Shown here in pieces: positions 50,887 through 59,915 of a DNA stretch of 64,000 nucleotides. Position 1 is the first letter of the stretch. The number at the start of each line of letters is the position of its first letter. Both the position numbers and the translations under genes were made by a program. The notes beneath the pieces were generated by a model. The model was not told the DNA's origin. It searched no databases and worked only from the letters and a program-made list of their open reading frames with translations. Source of the stretch: Cypionkella sp049896245 (lineage in GTDB: Bacteria; Pseudomonadota; Alphaproteobacteria; Rhodobacterales; Rhodobacteraceae); the NCBI RefSeq assembly GCF_049896245.1, contig NZ_JAFCTX010000023.1, positions 1 to 64,000 on the forward strand, written 5' to 3'.

Positions 50887-52794
50887 TCAGGCCCGCTTGG
50901 CGTGCTGCCGCTGCGGTAATACCTTACGCACCGCATCCGCAATATCGGCCACCGTCAGCCCCGCATCGGCATACATCGCGGCCGGGCTGGATTGTTCAAT
51001 GAACCGATCCGGCAAGGTCAGCGTGCGCAACCGCAAGCCATGATCGAGGCCCCCCGCGTTCGCCAGATACTGCAACACTTGGCACCCAAAGCCACCGCCC
51101 GCACCCTGCTCTACCGTGATGACCGCCGCGTGATGCCGCGCCAGCTGCCCGATCAACGCGGTGTCCAACGGCTTGGCAAAGCGCGCATCCGCCACCGTCA
51201 CCGACACGCCCTGCGCAGCCAAAGCCTCGGCCGCGAGCAGACATTCCGGCAGATGCGCGCCAAAGCACAGCAGCGCCACATCTGTGCCTTCCCGCAGCAC
51301 ACGGCCACGTCCGATCTCCAGCACCTCACCGCGTTCCGGCATCTGCACGCCCGATCCTTCCCCGCGCGGATAGCGGAACGAGATCGGCCCCGCATCATAG
51401 GCGGCAGCGGTGGCAACCATATGCACCAGCTCAGCCTCATCCCCCGCAGCCATCACCACGAATCCCGGCAGGTTTGCGAGGTATCCCACATCAAACGCCC
51501 CGGCATGGGTCGCGCCATCCGCCCCCACCAGCCCGGCCCGATCAATCGCAAACCGCACCGGCAAGCCCTGCAAGGCCACGTCATGCACGATCTGATCATA
51601 GCCGCGCTGCAAGAACGTCGAGTATATCGCCACAAATGGCTTCAACCCTGAAGCCGCCATCCCAGCCGCAAACGTCACGCCATGCTGCTCAGCAATCCCC
51701 ACATCAAACACCCGCGCCGGAAACCGCGCCGCCATCATGTCCAACCCGGTGCCAGAAGGCATCGCCGCCGTCACAGCCACAATACGGCCATCCCGCGCAG
51801 CCTCATCCGTCAAAGCCTTGCCGAACACCGAAGTATAAGCGGGCGCGTTGGATTTCGACTTCGCCTGCGTGCCCGAAATCACATCGAACTTCGCGACGCC
51901 GTGATATTTGTCGGCAGCACTTTCCGCCGGAGCATAGCCCTTGCCCTTCACCGTCACCGCATGGATCAGCACCGGCCCCGTCGCGCGGGTTTTCGCCGCC
52001 CGCAATGTCGCCAGCAATTCCGGCATGTCATGCCCATCAATCGGCCCGATGTAGGTAAAGCCCAATTCCTCAAACAAGGTGCCGCCCCCTGGCATCCCAG
52101 TCACCAGCGCCCGCGCGCGGCGTGCGCCATCGCGCAAGGGGCCGGGCAAAGCCGCCTCAAAGCCTTCTGCCATGCCACGCAGCGCCGCAAAAGGCGCATG
52201 GGCCGACAAGCCGTTGAGGTATTTGTTCAGCGCGCCCACTGGCGGCGCGATGCTCATGTCATTGTCGTTCAGAATGACGAACAGCCGCTTGCCCAGATGG
52301 CCTGCCGCGTTCATCGCCTCGTAGGCCATGCCCGCCGTGATCGCGCCATCGCCAATCACCGCAATCGCATCGCCGGTGGGCTGGCCCATATCACGGCCAA
52401 TGGTAAACCCCAAAGCCGCCGAAATGCTGGTGCTGGAATGCGCCGCCCCAAACGGATCATATTCAGACTCCGACCGTTTGGTGAAGCCCGAAAGCCCGCC
52501 GCCCTGCCGCAAACTGCGCATCCGCGCCCGCCGCGCCGTCAGGATCTTGTGCGGATAGCACTGATGCCCAACATCCCAGATCAGCTTGTCCACCGGCGTG
52601 TTGAACACCGCATGGATCGCCACCGACAACTCCACCACACCCAGCGACGACCCCAGATGCCCGCCCGTTTCCGACACCACCGAAATCACCTCGGCCCGCA
52701 ATTCATCGGCCAGCCGGGAAAGGTCCGCGTCGCTCATCCCCCGCAAATCTGCAGGCGTGTTCACGGTATCAAGCAGCGGAGTGTCCTTTGGCAT
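50887..52794 (-). CDS. dxs: 1-deoxy-D-xylulose-5-phosphate synthase
   Basis: This 635-residue thiamine diphosphate enzyme condenses pyruvate and glyceraldehyde 3-phosphate, the entry to the MEP isoprenoid pathway. Visible are 'GGHLGSSLGVVELSVA', 'WDVGHQCYPHKILT', the ThDP motif 'VIGDGAITAGMAYEAMN' and 'DVGIAEQHGVTFAAGMA'. ATG 52794 gives the standard N-terminus. It follows pufX as in Rhodobacter, but a terminator-like hairpin separates them, so only part of the puf transcript should read into it. Confidence 0.95.
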   Translation of the reverse strand: MPKDTPLLDTVNTPADLRGMSDADLSRLADELRAEVISVVSETGGHLGSSLGVVELSVAIHAVFNTPVDKLIWDVGHQCYPHKILTARRARMRSLRQGGGLSGFTKRSESEYDPFGAAHSSTSISAALGFTIGRDMGQPTGDAIAVIGDGAITAGMAYEAMNAAGHLGKRLFVILNDNDMSIAPPVGALNKYLNGLSAHAPFAALRGMAEGFEAALPGPLRDGARRARALVTGMPGGGTLFEELGFTYIGPIDGHDMPELLATLRAAKTRATGPVLIHAVTVKGKGYAPAESAADKYHGVAKFDVISGTQAKSKSNAPAYTSVFGKALTDEAARDGRIVAVTAAMPSGTGLDMMAARFPARVFDVGIAEQHGVTFAAGMAASGLKPFVAIYSTFLQRGYDQIVHDVALQGLPVRFAIDRAGLVGADGATHAGAFDVGYLANLPGFVVMAAGDEAELVHMVATAAAYDAGPISFRYPRGEGSGVQMPERGEVLEIGRGRVLREGTDVALLCFGAHLPECLLAAEALAAQGVSVTVADARFAKPLDTALIGQLARHHAAVITVEQGAGGGFGCQVLQYLANAGGLDHGLRLRTLTLPDRFIEQSSPAAMYADAGLTVADIADAVRKVLPQRQHAKRA

Positions 52795-52813
52795 GGCTGT
52801 GGCCTTTGCTATG

Positions 52814-52846
52814 AAAAAAGGTGCCGGGTGTAGACCACACGGCACC
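52814..52846 (-). terminator. Terminator-like hairpin between pufX and dxs
   Basis: On the minus strand GGTGCCG ... CGGCACC forms a 7-bp stem (with extra inner GTG/CAC pairs) followed by TTTTTT. It lies 20 bases before the dxs start codon. Confidence 0.75.
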
Positions 52847-52929
52847 AGGGTCCTGTTGCCATTCAGGAGGGAACCGGGCTGTGGAGGTGCCCAGAGTTTG
52901 GGCCGGCATATGGCCCCAACCTTGTTGCA

Positions 52930-52956
52930 GGTCTGGGAACATCCTGTTGCCAGACC
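52930..52956 (-). other. Stem-loop downstream of pufX
   Basis: GGTCTGG / CCAGACC, a 7-bp stem with a 13-base loop and no T-run, 10 bases after the pufX stop. It probably stabilises the 3' end of the puf mRNA. Confidence 0.5.
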
Positions 52957-52965
52957 CGGTTTTCA

Positions 52966-53196
52966 TCACACGATCCGGGCCGCAGGCTGGCTGATTTCCA
53001 GCCCGGTGTAGGGCGAAGGCGCTTGCTTGCTTTCCTCGGGCAGCAATAGGCTGACACCCCAGATCACCAAAAGCACCACACCCACAATCGCAACCCCAAT
53101 ACCCGCCAGAAGCGCGCCCCAGATCATCTGTCCCAAAGCCCAGACCCGCAGGCGGACCACCGGGGATTCACCCTCATAAAAATGCTCGTCAGACAT
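52966..53196 (-). CDS. pufX: PufX, LH1-reaction centre core subunit
   Basis: This 76-residue protein has one membrane helix ('LRVWALGQMIWGALLAGIGVAIVGVVLLVIWG', residues ~18-48) with a glycine-rich face and a C-terminal 'LLPEESKQAPSPYTGLE' that resembles the processed tail of Rhodobacter PufX. It opens the LH1 ring for quinone exchange and drives dimerisation in some species. Overall similarity is low, as usual for PufX. The placement right after pufM is decisive. It starts 31 bases after the pufM stop. Confidence 0.88.
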   Translation of the reverse strand: MSDEHFYEGESPVVRLRVWALGQMIWGALLAGIGVAIVGVVLLVIWGVSLLLPEESKQAPSPYTGLEISQPAARIV

Positions 53197-53226
53197 GATC
53201 CATCCTTTCCAGCGATCCGTCAAAGT

Positions 53227-54150
53227 TCAGTCAAGCGGCGCATAGCCGTGGTCTTGTGCCCAGACAAACCAGTTATCCACCACGGTTCCGGTCAGCAGAA
53301 TACCAATGCCGCCGGTGATCGGCACCAACACCGCAAACCACCAGGCCCAACGGTGGATACCTTCCATCGTGGCGTTAAAGCCCATCGTCCAGCGCCAGAA
53401 CAAAGCCGCACGTTCAGAGGCCGTGCCACGATCGACAATCTGCTCCAACTCGCGGTCGCCCCCCAGTCGTGTGACCGAAAGAATGGTCGCGCCATGCATC
53501 GCAAACAGCAGGGCCGAGCCATACAGGAACACAATCGAAAGCGCATGGAACGGATTATAGAACAGGTTGCCGTAGGTCAGGCTAAACAGGTTGGTCCAAT
53601 CCAGATGCGGGAAAATCCCATAAGGCACCGCTTCCGACCAACTGCCCATCAACACCGGGCGGATCAGCCCCAACACCATCACCAGCCATAAGGCGGCGGC
53701 AAAGGCCCAGGACACATGCTTGCCCATACCCAAAGCCTCGGCCCGTAGGTAAGTGCGAATCCACCAGCACCACAGAGCGATCAGAAAGAAGAATCCGGCC
53801 ACCAGAAACAAGCCGCCCTGCATCATAGGTGGCATCCGCAGACCCCACTCCGGTGCGGGAGGCTCCAAGGCCATCCAAAACAGATCGCGCATGAACACCG
53901 CCGGGTTAAAGCCCGCCAGATGCCAGAACCAGAAGCCGATGATCAGAAACCAGATCAGCCCGCAGGCCATGCTGATCACCCCGAAGGTGCCCAGATAAAC
54001 CGGGCCCAACTGGGCGTTGCCAAACCAGCCCATCAGGGTCGAAAATCCGGCAGTCTTGGTGCGGTTCGAAAGATCGACACCTTCGACCATCCCCATTTCA
54101 GGCGCTGCACGCACCTGAACTTGGGTGAAAATGTTCTGATACTCAGCCAT
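53227..54150 (-). CDS. pufM: Reaction centre M subunit
   Basis: This 307-residue protein has five transmembrane helices. Visible are the helix and loop motifs 'VYLGTFGVISMACGLIWFLIIG', 'YNPFHALSIVFLYGSALLFAMHGATILSV' with the bacteriochlorophyll and iron histidines, and 'MEGIHRWAWWFAVLVPITGGIG'. It pairs with PufL to bind the special pair, pheophytins and QA. GGAGG precedes the ATG. The start overlaps the pufL end by 8 bases. Confidence 0.97.
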   Translation of the reverse strand: MAEYQNIFTQVQVRAAPEMGMVEGVDLSNRTKTAGFSTLMGWFGNAQLGPVYLGTFGVISMACGLIWFLIIGFWFWHLAGFNPAVFMRDLFWMALEPPAPEWGLRMPPMMQGGLFLVAGFFFLIALWCWWIRTYLRAEALGMGKHVSWAFAAALWLVMVLGLIRPVLMGSWSEAVPYGIFPHLDWTNLFSLTYGNLFYNPFHALSIVFLYGSALLFAMHGATILSVTRLGGDRELEQIVDRGTASERAALFWRWTMGFNATMEGIHRWAWWFAVLVPITGGIGILLTGTVVDNWFVWAQDHGYAPLD

Positions 54151-54991
54151 TGACGCCTCCTGGAATGTTTGCCCAGAATGGAAGTTGCAGCCACCAATTC
54201 CACCAATCCACCCATTGATCGAACCAGATCGTGCCCGAGATCAGGATACAGATCGCGCTCCAGAACCCGGCGTTCAGCGCCAGCAGCAGGCCCAGTCGGT
54301 GAATCCCCAAAGTGCCCACCGAATAGCCGATCAGATCGCGAAAGAACGTATCCTCGTGATCGGGCGTCTTCATCACCTGACCGCGGCCCGGGTTCGCCGC
54401 CGACAGGACCAACCCGCCATGCAAAGCCAGCGCAAAGCAGTTGGTGAAGAAGAAGCTGACCGCAAGCATATGCACGGGATTGTAGTGAAAGTTGCCATAG
54501 GTGTAGCCGGTGTTGCTGACCCAATCGAGGTGGCTGAAGATGCCATAGGGAAACGCATAACCCCAAGCCCCCATCAGAATTGGCCGGATCACCGTCAGCG
54601 TGATATAAGCAAAAATCGCTACACCAAACGCAATCGGCACATGCAGGCCAATGCCCAGCTTGCGGCAAATTTCAACCTCACGCAGCGCCCAGCTGATAAA
54701 TGATCCAGCCGCGCACATCGTGATGATCTGCCACAACCCACCTTGCATCAGCGGCGCAAACGCCAAGCCATTTTCAATCGGCGGCGGATTGATCGAGATC
54801 AGCCACGGATTCCAGGTTGGCCCCATCGCCGCGCCATAAAAGATCAGCATGGTGCCGAGGGCCGCGAAGAAGAAGGTCGTGACCCCAAAGAAGCCGACGT
54901 AGAACGGTCCAACCCAAAAGTCGAACAGGTTCCCGCCGATCAGCGTGCCACCCGGCACGCGGTATTTTCGTTCGAAGCTGAGCAGTGCCAT
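54143..54991 (-). CDS. pufL: Reaction centre L subunit
   Basis: This 282-residue protein has five transmembrane helices ('MALLSFERKYRVPGGTL', 'GYTYGNFHYNPVHMLAVSFFF', 'LALHGGLVLSAANPG'). The histidines for bacteriochlorophyll and the non-haem iron are in place. It binds the B-side QB quinone. ATG 54991 has GAGAGGG upstream. An upstream hairpin separates pufBA from pufLM. Confidence 0.97.
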   Translation of the reverse strand: MALLSFERKYRVPGGTLIGGNLFDFWVGPFYVGFFGVTTFFFAALGTMLIFYGAAMGPTWNPWLISINPPPIENGLAFAPLMQGGLWQIITMCAAGSFISWALREVEICRKLGIGLHVPIAFGVAIFAYITLTVIRPILMGAWGYAFPYGIFSHLDWVSNTGYTYGNFHYNPVHMLAVSFFFTNCFALALHGGLVLSAANPGRGQVMKTPDHEDTFFRDLIGYSVGTLGIHRLGLLLALNAGFWSAICILISGTIWFDQWVDWWNWWLQLPFWANIPGGVNG

Positions 54992-55073
54992 GCTTCCCTC
55001 TCCGCGGTTGGACGGATCAGCCACCTTGCACCCGCAAAGCCCCGCGACCGTCTATTGTTCTTGTAAGTTTGAT

Positions 55074-55105
55074 TTGGTGCGGCCGATTGAAGCCGCCCGC
55101 ACCAA
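55074..55105 (-). other. pufA-pufL intercistronic hairpin
   Basis: A perfect 9-bp stem TTGGTGCGG / CCGCACCAA with a 14-base loop (minus strand) lies 13 bases after the pufA stop. Such hairpins in Rhodobacter stabilise the pufBA segment so that LH1 outnumbers reaction centres. Confidence 0.75.
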
Positions 55106-55118
55106 GTGCAAGCCCCTG

Positions 55119-55307
55119 TCAAGGAGCCGGTGCAGCAACCACAGGCGCATAGCCATGCTTGGCCGCCGCGATGTCGAACCAGTTGTAGGCCGGGTTCGAC
55201 AGCAGGACGAGATGGATCATCACTGCCAAAAGGAAGAGGAAAACCCCCTGCGCCACGAAAACGCGACGCGGATCAAAAATCAGCCAGATCTTGTAGAACT
55301 TGCTCAT
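55119..55307 (-). CDS. pufA: LH1 alpha polypeptide
   Basis: This 62-residue antenna protein has the N-terminal 'MSKFYKIWLIFDPRRVFVA', one helix with the bacteriochlorophyll-binding His ('AVMIHLVLLS'), and an Ala/Pro-rich tail. It forms the inner LH1 ring with PufB. GGGGGA precedes ATG 55307. Confidence 0.96.
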   Translation of the reverse strand: MSKFYKIWLIFDPRRVFVAQGVFLFLLAVMIHLVLLSNPAYNWFDIAAAKHGYAPVVAAPAP

Positions 55308-55321
55308 GTCTCGATCCCCCC

Positions 55322-55471
55322 TTAAAACCACGGACGCCAGATGAACACGGCCACATGCGCGATCACGGCGATGGTTGTGAACAACCAAAGCCCGCTCATG
55401 TAGACCGAGTGCAGCTCTTGCGCCTGCTGGTCAGTTAAACCTGTGAAAGACAGGTCGGTTCTATCAGCCAT
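55322..55471 (-). CDS. pufB: LH1 beta polypeptide
   Basis: This 49-residue antenna protein 'MADRTDLSFTGLTDQQAQE' has one helix with the bacteriochlorophyll-ligating His in 'VIAHVAVFIWRPW'. It forms the outer LH1 ring. GAGGG precedes ATG 55471, and pufA follows after 14 bases. Confidence 0.96.
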   Translation of the reverse strand: MADRTDLSFTGLTDQQAQELHSVYMSGLWLFTTIAVIAHVAVFIWRPWF

Positions 55472-55497
55472 AGTACCCTCCGGATATTCGGACTGAC

Positions 55498-55575
55498 GCC
55501 GCATTCCCTGCGGCCGGGCCACGGTGGGCGGAATGCCCCTCCGATGTTTCGCCACCCCGTTGCCGAAGGGGCGAA
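55498..55575 (-). other. pufQ-pufB intercistronic stem-loops
   Basis: Two stems are visible: GCATTCC/GGAATGC (55501-55507/55530-55536), and TTCGCC...CC with GGGGCGAA (55548-55575, one bulge). They lie in the 120-base gap where Rhodobacter puf mRNA is processed; the stems may protect the 5' end of the pufBA message. Confidence 0.5.
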
Positions 55576-55591
55576 TTGCGTGTGCGGATGG

Positions 55592-55813
55592 TTATCCGCG
55601 AAAAATCATAGGTGTGATCGCTTCCGCATCTTTCAGTGCGCGCTGCATCGGCCCCAGCCGGGGAAACTTGGCGTGTCGCACGGTTTGCAGCAGCCAACCC
55701 ATCACATGCGGCAGCAGCGCCAGGCTGAAGATCAGCGCAAAATAGATGACGAACTCGGTCTTATTCACACGCTTGACCTGATGCAGATCACCGTTTGCGG
55801 TGTAATCGCTCAT
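55592..55813 (-). CDS. pufQ: PufQ
   Basis: This 73-residue protein has one membrane helix ('FVIYFALIFSLALLPHVMGWLLQTV'). PufQ stimulates bacteriochlorophyll synthesis or delivery during antenna assembly. Its ATG overlaps the bchZ stop (ATGA), linking the bchCXYZ and puf operons. Confidence 0.93.
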   Translation of the reverse strand: MSDYTANGDLHQVKRVNKTEFVIYFALIFSLALLPHVMGWLLQTVRHAKFPRLGPMQRALKDAEAITPMIFRG

Positions 55814-57285
55814 GTTCTCTCTCCCTGAGGTGACGAAAGGGCCACGCCGGGCAGCCCCTCCACGGTTTCACGCACCACACGTTCGGCACCGGAATCCAGC
55901 GCAGCCTTTTCGGCTGCATCGCGCAAAGACCGCGCGGCGCTGATCCGGGTCAGGATCGGGTGAGTGTTTACAATGCGGTCCAAAGCCGCCTGCGCATCGA
56001 CATCCCAAGGGAAATCGCGCCGCAATGTCGTGGGGGTGGCCGCTGCCGAATCCATCTCAGTGCCCAGCGGCAGGATGTGGAACAGCGCGTCAAACAGGCT
56101 GTTGCACACCTCTTGCAAGATCCACACCGCGCCCGCATAGCCCATCGCAGGCGTGCCAGTTGCACGGCGGATCGCAGCACCGGGGAACGACGCCGCAATG
56201 AAACTGGGTGCAGGCCCAAAGCCGCCCTTCAGTTCCGCCAGATACATCTTCTCGTTGATCGAGCCCATCACCACCAGAGGCCGGTGCTGTTTCAACAGCC
56301 CTCGGATCGCCTCGTTGTTGGTCTTTTTTCCCGGCTCGCGCGCTACGGCAAAGGCACAAGGCAGGCCCAGATCAGCCTCAAGATAGTTGCGGATGCCACG
56401 CGCATAAGTCTCGGTTGCCACAATCGCAAAAGACGCGGTTGCGAAGAAATCTTGTGTAACAGACCGCCACAAATCCCACACAGGCTTGAGCGTCGAATGC
56501 TTTTCCCGCTCGATGAACGGCTCGGGATCAAGCCCCAGCATTTCGCCCAGTTTGCGCAGGAACTTCGTTGTGCTGTCCACGCCAATCGGCGCTTGCAGAT
56601 AAGGCTTGCCCAGCACTTCCGCCAAACCCCGACCAAACTCGCGATACATCACGATATTGGCGTCAGCGTTGACCAGATTGCGCATCTCGGCCACATGGGC
56701 ACCAAGCGGCATCACCATGTTGACCTCGGCCCCGATGCCTTCGACCAAGCGGCGAAGTTCGTGCAGATCGCTGGCCATGTTGAACACGCCATACATCGGC
56801 CCCAGCAGATTGACGCGGGGCTTTGCGCCCTCGGCCCGCTTGGTCTCCGGCGGCATCCGGCCCTTGGTCATGGCAAATTCGGTGAAAATCCAAGTCATTG
56901 CCCGGTCAGCAGTCTGCCACTGATCCTCATCAATCGTGCGCGGCAAAAACCGTTGAATGTTGGTGCCAACAGGCGTCACCCCGCCGCCGATCATCTCGGC
57001 AATGGAACCCGTGACCACCACCGCAGGCAAAGCCGGATCAAGCGTTTTCCACGCACGCGCCATCGAGGCCTCGGTGCCAGAGGTCATCTCATCCTCGCCC
57101 AAGCCCGTCACCACGATCGGCAACTCATGCGGCGGCAGCGCGTCTGTGTAATGCAGCACCGATGTCACCGGCAGGTTTTCACAGCCCACCGGGCCGTCGA
57201 TCACCACTTGCAGCCCCTTGACGGCGCAGAACGCATAAACCGCCCCCCAGTAGCCCCCTGCGCGGTCATGATCCTGCACCAGCAT
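55810..57285 (-). CDS. bchZ: Chlorophyllide a reductase subunit BchZ
   Basis: This 491-residue NifK-like subunit of chlorophyllide oxidoreductase reduces ring B with BchX and BchY. Visible are 'VVIDGPVGCENLPVTSVLHYTDALPPHELPIVVTGLGEDE' landmarks (the Cys is a cluster ligand), 'TGSIAEMIGGGVTPVG' and 'RATGTPAMGYAGAVWILQEV'. Its ATG shares one base with the bchY TGA. Confidence 0.96.
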   Translation of the reverse strand: MLVQDHDRAGGYWGAVYAFCAVKGLQVVIDGPVGCENLPVTSVLHYTDALPPHELPIVVTGLGEDEMTSGTEASMARAWKTLDPALPAVVVTGSIAEMIGGGVTPVGTNIQRFLPRTIDEDQWQTADRAMTWIFTEFAMTKGRMPPETKRAEGAKPRVNLLGPMYGVFNMASDLHELRRLVEGIGAEVNMVMPLGAHVAEMRNLVNADANIVMYREFGRGLAEVLGKPYLQAPIGVDSTTKFLRKLGEMLGLDPEPFIEREKHSTLKPVWDLWRSVTQDFFATASFAIVATETYARGIRNYLEADLGLPCAFAVAREPGKKTNNEAIRGLLKQHRPLVVMGSINEKMYLAELKGGFGPAPSFIAASFPGAAIRRATGTPAMGYAGAVWILQEVCNSLFDALFHILPLGTEMDSAAATPTTLRRDFPWDVDAQAALDRIVNTHPILTRISAARSLRDAAEKAALDSGAERVVRETVEGLPGVALSSPQGERT

Positions 57286-58856
57286 CAGATCATCTCCTCG
57301 GCTTTGGCAGCGCGGGCGAGTTTGTCCAATTTCTTCTGATGCACGGCGCGGAAATCGGGGCGCAGGTTGGGCGCACCCTCCCAGATGCCAGCGGTATCGC
57401 CGTGGCCTACACCTTCGAAGAATGTTTTCATCGTTTCCATCCGGGCGCGTCCGGCGATGGCGGCATTGACCACCTGCCCCAAAGACCCCGCCCCCGCTGG
57501 CCCCATCAAAGGCCGCGCGGAAATCAGGTTGGTGAAATAAAGGCTTGGAATCGCCAGCTCTTTCGCTTTCTGCACCAGCGGCGTTGTCCCCACCGCCAGA
57601 TCAGGCCGGATCGCCATCATCGCGCTGGCATCATCCTCAAGCGAGGCGCGGAATTTCACCCGTGTGCCCTTGGCTTCCAACCATTCCAGATCGGCAGCAC
57701 TCCAAGGGGTTTTCGGGCAAGCGGTGCCGACATAAGGCACGTTCGCACCGGATTCGATCAGCAGCCTAGCCACCAGCAATTCAGAACCTTCATAACCCGA
57801 AAGCGTGATGGTGCCCTTGATCGGATTGGCCGCCAGTGCCGCCTTGATCGCGGGAAGAAACGCGTTCTGTGCCGCAGCAATCCGCGCAGGATCAACGTTA
57901 TACGCCGCTCCAATCGCCGCCAGCCAAGCCGCCGTGCCGTCATACCCGACCGGGGCGGAGCCTACAATCTTACGCCCAGCCGTCTGGAACTCGCGCACCG
58001 CCGCCGTATAGAACGGATGGATCGCAGCCACCACATCGCAGTCAAGTGCTGCATACAACTCCCGCCACTCGCGGCACGGCACCATCGGCCCTGCGGCCAA
58101 TCCCATTGGGGCCAACATCGCGCCCAGCATCATCGGATCGGCTGGAAACATCTCGCCCAACAGGGCCACTTGCGGGCGATCTGACCGACCCTGCGCAGGG
58201 GCCGCCACCGGCCCCGCCTCAATCTCGGCCCGCGCATATTTTAGCATCGCACCAGCCAGAACGTCTTTAGCCTCGGCATGGGTCGGGATGCCAAAGCCGG
58301 GCACATCAATGCCGACAATCCGCACGCCATTGATTTCGCTTGGCAAAAGTTTCAGCGGCACACCGCTGGCTGTCGGCACGCACAGGTTGGTCACCACCAC
58401 CGCATCATAACGGTCCGGGTCAGCCAGTTCATGCACCGCATCGCGGATGTCTTCAAACAGCTTGCCCGTCACCAGGGATTCCGAGTTGAACGGCACATAG
58501 CCCACCGACCGCCGCGCACCGTAAAAGTGCGACACAAACGTCAGCCCATACACACAGCAGGCCGACCCCGACAGAATAGTCGCCACCCGCCGCATCCGCA
58601 GTCCCACGCGCAAGCTGCCAAACGCCGGGCACATGCTTTGCGGTTTATCATGCGGGCCTTGCGGATAATCCGCCGCGTATTGATCGAGCAGCTCCGAATT
58701 GCCCGCAGCGCGCGCCGCCGCTTCCATCGTCGCCGCCCCGGCATGACAGCCCATACCATCGACGGGCGCGCTGACCTGCGGTTGCGGTTCGGGCTGGCCC
58801 GCCGCAAGCTGTGTCAGCGGCGCGTCATGGGCGCTGTCATAGCCGATTTCAGTCAT
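57285..58856 (-). CDS. bchY: Chlorophyllide a reductase subunit BchY
   Basis: This 523-residue NifD-like subunit pairs with BchZ. Cluster cysteines lie in 'QSMCPAFGSLR', 'GSACCVYGLTF' and 'VTNLCVPTASGVPL'. The first ~70 residues are less conserved. No good ribosome site precedes ATG 58856; instead it overlaps the stop of a 21-codon open frame, so translation is probably coupled. Confidence 0.95.
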   Translation of the reverse strand: MTEIGYDSAHDAPLTQLAAGQPEPQPQVSAPVDGMGCHAGAATMEAAARAAGNSELLDQYAADYPQGPHDKPQSMCPAFGSLRVGLRMRRVATILSGSACCVYGLTFVSHFYGARRSVGYVPFNSESLVTGKLFEDIRDAVHELADPDRYDAVVVTNLCVPTASGVPLKLLPSEINGVRIVGIDVPGFGIPTHAEAKDVLAGAMLKYARAEIEAGPVAAPAQGRSDRPQVALLGEMFPADPMMLGAMLAPMGLAAGPMVPCREWRELYAALDCDVVAAIHPFYTAAVREFQTAGRKIVGSAPVGYDGTAAWLAAIGAAYNVDPARIAAAQNAFLPAIKAALAANPIKGTITLSGYEGSELLVARLLIESGANVPYVGTACPKTPWSAADLEWLEAKGTRVKFRASLEDDASAMMAIRPDLAVGTTPLVQKAKELAIPSLYFTNLISARPLMGPAGAGSLGQVVNAAIAGRARMETMKTFFEGVGHGDTAGIWEGAPNLRPDFRAVHQKKLDKLARAAKAEEMI

Positions 58857-58918
58857 TTCGCACCCGTGAGGCGGCGCAATGCGGCTTCCAACTCGGCAAG
58901 GCGATCAAGATCAAACAT
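58853..58918 (-). CDS. Possible 21-residue coupled ORF between bchX and bchY
   Basis: ATG 58918 overlaps the bchX stop region, and TGA (58853-58855) overlaps the bchY ATG. The peptide MFDLDRLAELEAALRRLTGAK is predicted to be a short amphipathic helix. It may only serve translational coupling, or be a displaced N-terminal piece of BchY. No homologue is known to me. Confidence 0.4.
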   Translation of the reverse strand: MFDLDRLAELEAALRRLTGAK

Positions 58919-59915
58919 GGTCATACACCACTTCCAGCGATTTCTTCAGAACGGCATTCTTGCCGCGCATGTCCGCATCGGTGGCCGGGGTCAGCACAAA
59001 CGCGGCCCCGGTGGCTTCAGCCGAGAACAACCCCAGCAAGCCATCCTGATTAAGCGGTGCAGGCCGCACGGGTGGCGCGATGCCCACCGCATCGGCAAGT
59101 GCCGCAAACATCGGGCCCCACTGCGACTCATAGCTACCAACAATCTGATAATTCGCGCTTTTCTTGCGCAGATCGTCATCTTGCGGGATCGCCGCCAGCA
59201 CCGGAATCTTCACCGCCTCCGCAAAGGCCGCAGCCTCGCCAGTGCCATCATCCTTGTTGATCACCAGCCCCGCGATGCCGACATTGCCGCCCATCTTGCG
59301 GAAATATTCCACCGCCGAGCAGACGTTATTGGCGACATACAGCGATTGCAGATCGTTCGACGCGACCAGAATAACCTTCTGCGCCATGTCACGGGCAATC
59401 GGCAAACCAAAGCCGCCGCAGACCACATCGCCGAGGAAATCGAGCAGCACATAGTCGAAATCCCAGTCATGGAACCCCAGCTTTTCCAGCAGCTCAAAGC
59501 CGTGGATAATACCGCGCCCGCCACAACCCCGGCCCACTTCTGGCCCGCCAAGTTCCATCGCGAACACACCGCCACGCTTGAAGCAAACGTCACCGATCTT
59601 CACTTCTTCCCCCGCCAGCTTTTTCTTCGACGAGGTTTCAATGATCGTCGGGCAAGCCTTGCCGCCAAACAGCAGGCTGGTGGTGTCAGATTTTGGATCG
59701 CAACCGATCAGCAGCACCCGCTTGCCCATCTCGGCCATCATGTGGGAAAGGTTCGCCAAAGTGAACGATTTCCCGATGCCACCTTTGCCATAAATCGCGA
59801 TGATCTGGGTTTTCTTGGTCGGTGCGCCCTGTGGAATTTCCAACGAAGGTTCCTGATGCGCTTCTTCGCGCAGCCGATTGTCGAAATCGACAAGATTCGG
59901 AATATCAAGCGTCAT
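58911..59915 (-). CDS. bchX: Chlorophyllide a reductase iron protein BchX
   Basis: This 334-residue NifH-like ATPase feeds electrons to BchYZ. The P-loop GKGGIGKS is at 43-50 (followed by Phe as in other BchX), and cluster cysteines are in 'GRGCGGRG' and 'LGDVVCGGFG'. The ATG overlaps the bchC TGA. Confidence 0.96.
   Translation of the reverse strand: MTLDIPNLVDFDNRLREEAHQEPSLEIPQGAPTKKTQIIAIYGKGGIGKSFTLANLSHMMAEMGKRVLLIGCDPKSDTTSLLFGGKACPTIIETSSKKKLAGEEVKIGDVCFKRGGVFAMELGGPEVGRGCGGRGIIHGFELLEKLGFHDWDFDYVLLDFLGDVVCGGFGLPIARDMAQKVILVASNDLQSLYVANNVCSAVEYFRKMGGNVGIAGLVINKDDGTGEAAAFAEAVKIPVLAAIPQDDDLRKKSANYQIVGSYESQWGPMFAALADAVGIAPPVRPAPLNQDGLLGLFSAEATGAAFVLTPATDADMRGKNAVLKKSLEVVYDHV

Noticed and set aside
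50689..50919. 76-codon frame between cycA and dxs
   Set aside because: It runs through the cycA terminator and repeat copy C and has no resemblance to known proteins.
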